Of a stretch of DNA of 64,000 nucleotides, positions 17,940 through 25,176 are shown piece after piece. The notes under the pieces were generated by a model. The model was given only the letters and a program-made list of their open reading frames with translations, made no database searches and was not told where the DNA came from. This DNA is from Saprospiraceae bacterium. Its GTDB lineage: Bacteria; Bacteroidota; Bacteroidia; Chitinophagales; Saprospiraceae. Each line of letters starts with the position of its first letter. Position 1 is the first letter of the stretch. The position numbers were made by a program, and so were the translations under genes. The stretch is from positions 248,001 through 312,000 of the forward strand of contig JADKBV010000011.1 of the NCBI GenBank assembly GCA_016714895.1, in the 5' to 3' direction.

Positions 17940-18511
17940 TAATTAAAGAAATGAGATCTCTTAATCAGATTTTACTTTTACCCACAAATGAAAATTTAGA
18001 TATTGAAAATTGGTTAAAAGGAAATGGCAATTATCAAAAAGGGCTTTATCTTAAAAACCTTATTGAAAGTTTTTACCAGAAAAAAGAGGAAAAACCAAAG
18101 CCAAAACAAAACAAAAAATTAACTTCCTATAAGTGGCAAAACAATCCAAATGAAGAACTTCCAGAGCTTTACAAGCTGATGAAAGATACTTACAAGCTAA
18201 TTGACCCAGAAACTAATTTAAAGCAGTTTACAGCCATTTTTACAGGGCAGCCAATTGATGAGAACCTTAAACCAATTAAGTGGCATCAGGACAATGCAAG
18301 TGAGTTACTTTACTTTATTGACAGATTAGAGAAATTAAATAATATTGCCCACAATCCAAATAGGGCAGATTATGAAAAGCTAAAAGCCTGCTTTGTGAAA
18401 CCAAATGGAAAGCCATTTAATGAGGTTTTTAAATCACTTAAAACCAATTTAGAAATAAACCTATCACAGGAAAAGCAAAAGGCTATAATTGAGCTTGTAG
18501 AAAACTTTTAA
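17936..18511 (+). CDS. Element-encoded protein of unknown function
   Basis: 191 residues, soluble, Lys- and Asn-rich. A basic segment KKEEKPKPKQNKK (about residues 46-60) separates a short N-terminal helical part from a C-terminal region starting at WQNNPNEELPELYKLMKDTY that is mostly helical. I do not recognise a family. Its start overlaps the 40-aa ORF by four bases, so it belongs to the integrase transcription unit. The 124 bp that follow hold no further gene, then the HTH gene begins. The AT-rich codon use matches the integrase. Confidence 0.7.
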   Translation: MIIKEMRSLNQILLLPTNENLDIENWLKGNGNYQKGLYLKNLIESFYQKKEEKPKPKQNKKLTSYKWQNNPNEELPELYKLMKDTYKLIDPETNLKQFTAIFTGQPIDENLKPIKWHQDNASELLYFIDRLEKLNNIAHNPNRADYEKLKACFVKPNGKPFNEVFKSLKTNLEINLSQEKQKAIIELVENF

Positions 18512-18758
18512 TTTTACCTTTACCTTTGCCAATACTCAAAGCAAACAGCTTTATTTTCAATACTTTCTGACCTTTGCCTTGTCATTGACAGGACAGGATA
18601 TCGATATCCATTTTTTAATTTTTAAATATTAAATAATGGAAAATTTTAAAATGATAGATGAGAGGCTAAAAAACATTGAAAGCCTTTTATTATCACAAAA
18701 AACAGTATTGAATTTTGATGAGGTGGCAGCCTATACAGGGCTATCAAAAAGTTACCTG

Positions 18759-18834
18759 CATATTCCGGTCAAACTGAACCATCGATTCCGGTCCAAACTG
18801 AGCCACCTATTCCGGAGCAAAGTGAACCACCTTT
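18759..18834 (+). repeat. Left-end terminal repeats of IS21
   Basis: Three imperfect 24-26 bp copies of a unit around ATTCCGGnnnAAACTGAACCA. They are the inverse of the right-end units and presumably IstA binding sites. They are more diverged than the right-end set. Confidence 0.75.
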
Positions 18835-18922
18835 GAGGATGATCTGACGGGTTAAAAATTTAAATTTTTCTACCTGACCTTTATCAGGGGTTTTGAGATA
18901 CAAAAGTAATCAAGTAGTTTTA

Positions 18923-19662
18923 TTAAACCACTTTATTTTTTTGTAATTTTCTCATGGACTCCCCTGTTAATTCAATTCTATGAGCCTGGTGGATGATTCT
19001 GTCCAGTATTGCATCTGCTATGGTATCTTCGTTTATGTATTGATGCCAAGCGGACACAGGGAGTTGTGAGGTTATTATAGTCGAGTGGCGGTTGTGCCTG
19101 TCCTCTATGATTTGTAACAAAGCAAGTCGTGCCGCTGTATCCAACGGGGTTAATCCCCAATCGTCCAGGATTAGTAGGTTTTATTTTCGATCCTATCCAT
19201 TTCCTTGCGGAAGCTACCATCCAGCCTGTCGGATTTTAATTTTCCCAACAACTTGGGTAGAGAAAAATAAGCTACCTTCTTGCCTTTCATACAAGCCTGA
19301 TAACCGATGGCGGATGCAAGGTAACTTTTACCGCAACCTGTGGCTCCTGTGATGATTATATTTTCTCCTCTTTCAATGAAGGAGCAGTCTGCCATTGTAG
19401 CAAGTGTATCCCGGGAGAGGTTTCTCTGATCAGAACACACGACGTCATTCAGTGATGCCTGATACCGGAACTTTGCGTTTTTTATTGCACTTAGCATGCG
19501 GCGGTTATTTCGATACAAGAATTCAGCCTCCACCAATTGAGCCAGGATAATACCTGCTTCAGGCTGTTGGTGAACAGGCATTTCCATGATAGAATGATAG
19601 CGGTCTGCCATACCGGTGAGCCGCAGAGACCTCATCAGGTCAAGAGTGTTCAAGTGTGTCAT
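18923..19662 (-). pseudogene. istB: IS21 helper ATPase IstB, one frameshift
   Basis: The first 160 residues read MTHLNTLDLMRSLRLTG... with Walker A GATGCGKSYLAS and stop after RIENKTY. The remainder (LILDDWGLTPLD, the Walker B, through to KLQKNKVV) is in a different frame starting at 19144 and earlier. A one-base loss in the short A-tract (T-tract at 19179-19182 on the + strand) explains this. IstB is the AAA+ partner that helps IstA choose targets; the break separates Walker A from Walker B, so the product should be inactive. A sequencing or assembly indel would give the same picture. Confidence 0.85.
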
Positions 19663-19677
19663 ATATACGTATTTTGA

Positions 19678-21223
19678 TTATTGATAATAGGAATGACCAC
19701 GAACATTTTCATGCTCGATGTCAACTTGTAAGGGTTCTTTATCACTACAAGAAAACAGATCGTCGCTACGCAGGGACAGTATCTTGTCCAACTTGCGATA
19801 TGATATAAAATCATATTCCAGGCATATAGATGCCGCTTCTTCTATTTTCTCTTTGCCATTCTTGAGAGCCAATTGTATGACCCCCTGACATGTTTTAAAC
19901 CCTTGTTCAGGATGTTTACATTGGAGAAAAATTTGTTCTATAAGCCTGAGGGTGTTAGGGCCTATTTTCATGCCTTGATTCATAAAATGTTCCTCGCTCC
20001 AATTATGATAATACCTGTGCCGGGGATGCAGGTGAGATTCGTTGGTAGTATACCTGAACTGTACCCGGGTGCGCTGGTGGACGGCTATCCTCTCGTACTT
20101 GTAATAAATTTCTACAGATTGACTCGTGTAACCTATCTCTACTTTCTTGCCTGTATATTGGTAAGGTACGGAGTAATGATGTTTGTCCTCTCCAAGCATC
20201 ACGTGACAGTTAGGGTGTACTTTGGCCAGGCAATATTTTTTTAATTCAAAACAAGACAGGGGTAAAGGTTTGAGCGTGTCCCTTTCCATACTTTCGAACT
20301 GTTGTTGGCGGCTTGTTGATTTTCCCTGGAAGTTTTGTTGATTATGTTTGCTAACCAATTCCCGAATAGTCTTGTTTAATTCCGCCAGATTATAAAATAC
20401 TTTGTCATGCAACGGAGCATATACACGTGTATACAGGATATTTACCGCCGATTCAACCAGTGCCTTGTCTTTTGGTTTTCGTGCACGGGTGGGTAGCACG
20501 GCCGTGTCATAGTGAGTGGCAAAATCAGCCATGGAATGATTGATCTCAGGGTCATACTTGCTTGACCTGTTCACGGAGGGTTTCAGGTTATCCGTCACTA
20601 TGGCCTGCGGAACTCCCCCGAACCATTGTAAAGCATTGCTAAGGCAATGCAAAAGTCTGGTGTTTGCTGAGTGAAACTTGCCTCTGCATAGGTGTATTGA
20701 GAACAAGGTAATATTGCCACAAAAAACTCTACAGGTCTTATCTCTCCGCTTTGTGGGTCGGTCAGGTGCAGTTTCTTGCCGGCATAATCAACCATCATCT
20801 TATCACCAGCTTTGTGTTCTAACACACAGGTTATTTGCTGGCTTTTCTCATACCGCCTGTAATGCTCGCAAAACTGAGAGTATTGTACTCCGTCCGGGTA
20901 GTTCTCCTTGTACTGTTCCCAAAGCATTAACTTGGTTACACCTACACGGCTTAATTGTACATCCATCTGAGGAAACAAGCTATACAATATATCATGTTCC
21001 GGTTTATCCTCCGAGGCTGGGTAAACGATAGAATACAGTTCCTTGTCACTCAACTTCAAAGCTCTCTTTCTGACAGCGGATGTTTATGTATAACTTCCCT
21101 GTATTTTATAATCGTGTTTCGTGACATCCCTGTCAACTCACGTATCTGCCTTTGGGACTTACCTTCAAGGCTTAACTTCAGAAACTTTTTCAATTTTGTC
21201 ATCGATATAATTTGATTTGCCAT
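19678..21223 (-). pseudogene. istA: IS21 transposase IstA, two frameshifts
   Basis: Starts at ATG 21221-21223 with a helix-turn-helix region (KSQRQIRELTGMSRNTIIKY). A frameshift near 21056-21066 separates it from the next part (LSDKELYSIVYPASEDK...), and a second near 20634-20645 separates that from the rest (SNALQWFGGVPQAIVTDN...). Each is explained by one missing base. The DDE core (VTDNLKP, ending in the Mu-like domain) is present in the third piece. IstA catalyses cut-and-paste strand transfer. The 342-residue downstream part is open by itself, so function is doubtful. Confidence 0.85.
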
Positions 21224-21268
21224 ATTGGGTTTTTATGCACAATATAGCTGTCAAATCATACTCGTTAA

Positions 21269-21363
21269 GTGGTTCACTTTGCTCCGGAATTAGTGGTTCA
21301 CTTTACTCCGGAATTAGTGGTTCACTTTACTCCGGAATTAGTGGTTCACTTTACTCCGGAATA
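21269..21363 (+). repeat. Right-end terminal repeats of IS21 (4 x 24 bp)
   Basis: Four tandem near-identical 24-bp units of GTGGTTCACTTTACTCCGG plus AATTA begin at 21269, 21293, 21317 and 21341. They are the expected IstA binding sites and are far more uniform than those at the left end. Confidence 0.85.
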
Positions 21364-21542
21364 CTCAGTTACCTTTACAAACTAACTTGCAGTGGTGGAA
21401 TACCTTGCTACAAACCACAGGGAAAACATATCTATTTCAATAAACAGGAAATAGACCAATGGTTAATGCAAAACAAAAAGGCAACTACCAGAGAGCTTGA
21501 CAGTCAGGCAGCTACATTTGTGACCTTAAAAAGTGGTGCAAA

Positions 21543-22094
21543 ATGATAGGGGCTTATTACAAATTGGCTTTACTTCCAGATGATGTAAGAGCCACAAATA
21601 AAATTAAAAGCAAAGCCAGATTGGATTGTATTGCCTTTACTGATAAGGTGGCAGGTGGTTACAAAGGATTGACATTTTTTATCAATGATAAAAGGCATAA
21701 AGGACAGTTATTTTTTTACAAAACACCTTGCAGGGACTTTATTAATACTGATAGTAAAAGACTTGCAGAATGGAGTTTAACAGGCAATGGATTGAATGTA
21801 AGTAGTATTTATATTGATGATACTGATTTTCCAGAAATAGGATATGGCTATCCAAATGCAAACAGGCTTTTAAAAGATGGTAGCCAAAATCCTTTGTTTC
21901 AATATAGAAATGATGGTTACTTGTTTTTAATCAATCAGGACTATTCAGAAATAGAACTTTTTGTTATTCCTGATGGTAGAAACCTTATAAGCAGCTATTA
22001 TCAAAAATTCATTGATGGTGGTTTTGATGATGAGGTCAATCAATTAAGACAGCAAGCTATAATCTTTTACAGTTATGAGGGACTTGTTATATAG
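21543..22094 (+). CDS. Element-encoded protein of unknown function
   Basis: 183 residues, soluble, with several aromatic-rich beta-like strands (GLTFFINDK, GQLFFYKT, YLFLINQDYSEIELFVIPDG) and a Gln-rich helix near the end (DEVNQLRQQAIIFYSYEG). No family is recognised. The start codon overlaps the stop of the interrupted HTH gene, so in the intact element both were probably coupled. The AT-rich codon use agrees with the rest of the element. It precedes the replication initiator by 36 bp. Confidence 0.7.
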   Translation: MIGAYYKLALLPDDVRATNKIKSKARLDCIAFTDKVAGGYKGLTFFINDKRHKGQLFFYKTPCRDFINTDSKRLAEWSLTGNGLNVSSIYIDDTDFPEIGYGYPNANRLLKDGSQNPLFQYRNDGYLFLINQDYSEIELFVIPDGRNLISSYYQKFIDGGFDDEVNQLRQQAIIFYSYEGLVI

Positions 22095-22130
22095 TAAGTT
22101 GTATCAATTGACATATTTAATCAATTGGTT

Positions 22131-23060
22131 ATGTTTGACACTGTAAACTTATGGCTGCCAATAGACAAAGCAGGCAACTTTGATTTATCCAAAACATTGC
22201 AGAAATTGTCAGGTTTATCAGAAACCACCAAAGATGATGGTCAGGTCTATTATAGCGGTCATTTGAATAATTACAAGGTCAGTTTATCAGGTCAGGGAGT
22301 ATCTTTAAAGGGTAGCCTTGCAAAATACTTCCTGCCTGATAACTTTCATACATTGACAAGGTCAGACAGTGCCAGAGCTTTAGAACAATTAGCTGATGAA
22401 CTTTATTTACCTATTCATAATGCTAATGTAAGCAGGTTTGATTTTGCTGAAAATTTCCTGATGGACTATGAGCCAGAGGCATATTACCAATTTTTAGGTC
22501 AGTGTCAATATTATAAAAGACTTCCACAGGATAAGAGCCTTTATTATACAAATGGAATGAGGCAGAAAGTATTTTACAATAAAATAGCAGAGGGAAAAGC
22601 CAAAAGATTGAGCCTGCCAGAGGTTTGGAATGGTCAAAATGTCTTAAGGTATGAGATGAGATTTATAAGCAGGCTGCCAAAACAATTTAAGCAGGCAGAA
22701 ATAAAAGCAAGTAGTTTATCAAATGAAAAGTTTTATATAACTATCTTTGACAGATGGCTTGCAGAATATGAAGCTATCAATAAAAATCATAACATAAACT
22801 TTAATATATCAAACATGAATAGCCCTAAAGACTTTTGGAAACAAATAAACCTGATGGCAATAAATATGATTGGTCAGGATAAAATAATACAGGAAATTGA
22901 AAATTTAAGGCATCAGAAAGCCTTTGACAAACCAGAGTATTACAGCCGATTAAAGAGAGAAATCAAAAAGCTTTGCAAAACACCAGAGATGACAAACCAA
23001 TCTGATTTAGTGGCAGAGCTTGACAGGAAAATCAAAGCAGCCAGAAACCATTACAGGTAA
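22131..23060 (+). CDS. Replication initiator-like protein (phage/plasmid II/X type)
   Basis: 309 residues from ATG 22131; an upstream TTG at 22125 is in frame but less likely. The layout MFDTVNLWLP, a central NVSRFDFAENF strand and LRYEMRFISRLPKQF are features of the II/X family of rolling-circle initiator proteins of filamentous phages and plasmids, and of Bacteroidota relatives. A hairpin follows the gene. Such proteins nick the origin and start replication of an excised circular form. No morphogenesis (Zot) or coat genes are present, so this is not a complete inovirus. The assignment is moderate because no catalytic Tyr motif was confirmed. Confidence 0.65.
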   Translation: MFDTVNLWLPIDKAGNFDLSKTLQKLSGLSETTKDDGQVYYSGHLNNYKVSLSGQGVSLKGSLAKYFLPDNFHTLTRSDSARALEQLADELYLPIHNANVSRFDFAENFLMDYEPEAYYQFLGQCQYYKRLPQDKSLYYTNGMRQKVFYNKIAEGKAKRLSLPEVWNGQNVLRYEMRFISRLPKQFKQAEIKASSLSNEKFYITIFDRWLAEYEAINKNHNINFNISNMNSPKDFWKQINLMAINMIGQDKIIQEIENLRHQKAFDKPEYYSRLKREIKKLCKTPEMTNQSDLVAELDRKIKAARNHYR

Positions 23061-23101
23061 ATGTTTATATCAATATTACTTTTTAGCTTAACTAATTCAG
23101 A

Positions 23102-23133
23102 CAGAACATATATAAATGTCTATATATGTTCTG
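23102..23133 (+). other. Perfect hairpin after the replication gene (candidate origin or terminator)
   Basis: CAGAACATATATA (23102-23114) and TATATATGTTCTG (23121-23133) form a perfect 13-bp inverted repeat over a six-base loop, 41 bp after the rep stop. No T-tract follows; instead a G-rich tract (GGTGGGTAGTGGGGTGG, about 23145-23161) lies just downstream. A rolling-circle origin is possible, a terminator is less likely. Confidence 0.4.
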
Positions 23134-23356
23134 CTTTGTATTTAGGTGGGTAGTGGGGTGGCTTAAGAATGGTCTTAAAATGAAATCCTTACAGCCATTG
23201 CTTTAACCACAGGGATATTTTTCATAATTTTTTTGGTTGATAGTTTGTGACTTGCTTCTAATTTTTTAATGAAAATTCAACTTTTTGTATATTGGCTTGT
23301 TTTAATAATTTGAGTGAGTACAAATTAAATATTGTCAATATATAACTTAAAAATCA

Positions 23357-23599
23357 ATGATAGAAAATTCAAATGAAATTACACTTTGGGATGGATATGA
23401 TACTTACCTTAATGGAAAATTAACAGGTAATAAAATTACACTTTGGGATGGAAATGATACTTACTTTAATGGAACATTAACAGGTAATAAAATTACACTT
23501 TGGGATGGATATGATACTTACCTTAATGGAACATTAACAGGTAATAAAATAAGTTTAAGCGATGGCCAGAATACCTTTTATAGTGGAACATTAAAGTGA
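23357..23599 (+). CDS. Short 19-aa tandem-repeat protein, unknown function
   Basis: 80 residues composed of a seven-residue start and four repeats of ITLWDGYDTYLNGTLTGNK. The first three are nearly identical and the fourth diverges (ISLSDGQNTFYSGTLK). At DNA level this is a 57-bp tandem repeat at 23378-23548 plus a degenerate fourth copy to 23596. The alternating hydrophobic and Asp/Asn/Gly pattern suggests a small beta-solenoid or beta-hairpin stack. No signal peptide is seen. The stop is immediately before the fifth TTTGCTGCTA motif. It sits at the right end of the element, a usual place for cargo genes. I find no family for it. Confidence 0.65.
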   Translation: MIENSNEITLWDGYDTYLNGKLTGNKITLWDGNDTYFNGTLTGNKITLWDGYDTYLNGTLTGNKISLSDGQNTFYSGTLK

Positions 23600-23998
23600 T
23601 TTGCTGCTAATATACATTCTATTTAAAAAATAAACTACTAATAATTTACCTTGTAAATTGATTATCAACATATTATAACTTTTTTACTTTTCAAACTTCA
23701 CTTTTTGTATAGGGAAATAAATCGCTGTATATCAATATTATACCATTATTTTTTCGATTATGTATACATGCGTATATACGTTTTTACGGATATTCGGAAA
23801 CTTAAATAAAGAAAAAAAACAGGTTATGAATACATTCAGCAAAATTCATTTCTATTTCACCAAAAACTTTATTGGGGCATAATCAATTGATTATCATTCA
23901 TATACAAGTTTACGATTATTTTGACAACAAATTTATTGCCACAAAAATTTGACAATAAATTTATTGTTATGTATCTTTGCCAATAAAATCATTGTCAA
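23600..23998 (+). other. Gene-free AT-rich region holding attR and the ATPase promoter
   Basis: This 399-bp stretch contains the TTTGCTGCTAATAT right-end motif (from 23600), the attR-like copy of the mnmE end (23703-23720), an AT-rich stretch with no ORF, and then a promoter with three operator copies. A short palindromic run (GTATACATGCGTATATAC, about 23762-23779) is also visible. Confidence 0.6.
23703..23720 (+). repeat. attR: displaced second mnmE 3' end
   Basis: TTTTGTATAGGGAAATAA matches attL at 16 of 18 positions. The two differences are synonymous (GGA to GGG, AAG to AAA), so both encode FCIGK-stop. This is the pattern left when an element brings its own copy of a gene end. Confidence 0.7.
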
Positions 23999-23999
23999 A
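23920..23999 (+). promoter_or_regulatory. Promoter with three 19-bp operators before the ATPase operon
   Basis: Copy 1 TTTGACAACAAATTTATTG (23920-23938) and copy 2 TTTGACAATAAATTTATTG (23948-23966) are direct; copy 3 is the reverse complement (TTTGACAATGATTTTATTG, at 23981-23999). Copy 2 provides the TTTG -33 element; TATCTTTG (23972-23979) lies 20 bp later; copy 3 covers the expected transcription start through the A of the ATG. A repressor bound here would block both transcription and start access, suggesting tight repression. No dedicated regulator gene lies next to it. Confidence 0.75.
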
Positions 24000-25174
24000 T
24001 GAAGTGGATCAAACCAAATACAATTACTGGGTCGGTAGCTCAGGGTAAAAAATACTTTAGAAGAAAAGATATCGAGGACAAAATCTGGTACGAATTATTG
24101 CAAAATAATAGTGTCTTGTTTCTCGCTCCAAGAAGAGTAGGAAAGTCATCTATTGTATCTTTTATGGCAGAAAACGCCAATGAGGGTTTCATTTGTAAGT
24201 ATGAAGTCATTCAATCTATTGATTCTGTTCAGGAGTTTTTTAAGAGAACTATAAAAATGATAGATGACTCACTTTCAGCATACGGAAAAAGTAAAGAGTG
24301 GTTTTTAACATGGTGGAAAAGTTGGACAATAAAAACAATTGGAAAAGATAAAGTTGAAATTGGAGACAAGGATATAGATTACAGAAGTACATTTTTTGAT
24401 CTATTAGATCATTTGAAGAATAAGGATGTAAAGGTAGTTTTATTCTTAGATGAGTTTCCGGATGTGGTCTTAAATGTATCTAATAAGGAAGGCGAAAAAA
24501 ATGCAGCATTACTTCTGGATGATGTAAGAACCATTTGTCATGAAAAAAAATTTAAAGAGACATTTGTTATGGTTTTATTAGGTTCAGTAGGACTTACTCA
24601 TATTGTGAAACGCATTACAGGTAGAATTGACAAAATCAATCATTTACATACAGAACATTTACCACCACTTACAAATATACAAAGTAGGTCATTTCTGGAT
24701 TTCTTGCTCGAAGGAGCTACTATGCAGGTGAATATGGAATTAAAAGAGTATATATTGAAGAAAATTGGGAATTACATACCCTATTATATTCAGCTACTCA
24801 TTGAGGAGTGTGATGAAATCTTAATCGAAGAAGAAAGACCTATATTAACCAAAAAGAATGTAAATCAAGCTTATAAACAGTTATTAAAGAAAAACGAAAA
24901 ATTTGAAGATTGGGACAATAGATTATCCAAATATTTTGGTGAAATATATCCTTTTCTTAAAAAAGTTTTATCCAAATGTGCCGGACAAAATAAAATTTCA
25001 TTGCAAGAAATATTTGATATTGCTGTGAAATATGAATTAGAATTACAATGGAAAGCGCATATTGATGATATATTAGTAGCTGACGGTTATATTTTTGAAG
25101 ATAAATCTAATTTTTATTTTGTCTCCCCATTGCTTAGAGATTGGTGGCAGGCAAGAAATCCACAAATGAATTGA
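23999..25174 (+). CDS. AAA/ATPase_2-like NTPase
   Basis: 391 residues. Walker A APRRVGKSS at 43-51, Walker B VVLFLDEFPD at 146-155, and a sensor-like VLLGSVGL region near 199. The C-terminal ~100 residues have a winged-helix-like pattern ending FYFVSPLLRDWWQARNP, as in archaeal-type ATPase_2 proteins. It is predicted to be a P-loop NTPase that acts as a switch rather than a motor. It is cytoplasmic; no membrane segment is seen. It is followed after 2 bp by a second, larger NTPase gene, and both are driven by the triple-operator promoter. The function is unknown; a defence or toxin-like role is an inference from the layout. Confidence 0.8.
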   Translation: MKWIKPNTITGSVAQGKKYFRRKDIEDKIWYELLQNNSVLFLAPRRVGKSSIVSFMAENANEGFICKYEVIQSIDSVQEFFKRTIKMIDDSLSAYGKSKEWFLTWWKSWTIKTIGKDKVEIGDKDIDYRSTFFDLLDHLKNKDVKVVLFLDEFPDVVLNVSNKEGEKNAALLLDDVRTICHEKKFKETFVMVLLGSVGLTHIVKRITGRIDKINHLHTEHLPPLTNIQSRSFLDFLLEGATMQVNMELKEYILKKIGNYIPYYIQLLIEECDEILIEEERPILTKKNVNQAYKQLLKKNEKFEDWDNRLSKYFGEIYPFLKKVLSKCAGQNKISLQEIFDIAVKYELELQWKAHIDDILVADGYIFEDKSNFYFVSPLLRDWWQARNPQMN

Positions 25175-25176
25175 TA

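Larger units (their letters stand above)
18758..21366 (-). mobile_element. IS21-family insertion sequence (decayed)
   Basis: 2609 bp bounded by an 8-bp direct duplication AGTTACCT (18750-18757 and 21367-21374). Ends share the inverted TATTCCGG start and multiple terminal repeats, three at the left and four at the right, as is typical of IS21. It encodes IstA and IstB on the minus strand, both frameshifted here. The insertion splits the HTH gene of the mnmE element. Confidence 0.92.
18636..21546 (+). pseudogene. HTH (excisionase/MerR-like) gene split by IS21
   Basis: The 5' part (18636-18757, 122 bp) and the 3' part (21375-21546, 172 bp) join exactly in frame when the IS21 copy and one 8-bp duplication are removed, giving a 97-residue protein. 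The product has a helix-turn-helix of the HTH_17/excisionase type: VLNFDEVAAYTGLSKSYLYKL, then a wing with GGIPCYKPQGKHIYFNKQEIDQWL. Such proteins act as excisionases or plasmid/element regulators. The disrupted gene leaves a 66-residue N-terminal fragment read into the IS end. Its stop overlaps the start of the 183-aa gene (21543), so the element's operon is probably disturbed as well. Confidence 0.85.
16518..23720 (+). mobile_element. Integrative element inserted at the mnmE 3' end
   Basis: The region between two 18-bp near-repeats (16518-16535 and 23703-23720, 16 of 18 identical) holds a tyrosine integrase next to the left border, a 40-aa ORF, three proteins of unknown function, a HTH gene broken by IS21, a II/X-like replication initiator and a repeat protein. 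Both repeats encode the MnmE C-terminus FCIGK-stop. The 3' end of trmE/mnmE is a known integration target (for example of Salmonella genomic island 1), but this element's content is unlike SGI1. Its codon use is visibly AT-richer than mnmE. No conjugation genes or phage structural genes are present, so it is probably a mobilisable or satellite-type element. Right of 23720 the ATPase operon may be chromosomal or part of another island. Confidence 0.75.

Noticed and set aside
23999..25174. Zot-type morphogenesis ATPase of a filamentous phage
   Set aside because: It has no membrane segment and its C-terminus is of the ATPase_2 type; it also lies outside the attachment sites.
25141..25176. TTG start of the larger NTPase at 25141
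   Set aside because: It lies inside the upstream gene; ATG 25177 is 2 bp after that gene's stop and begins the conserved part.
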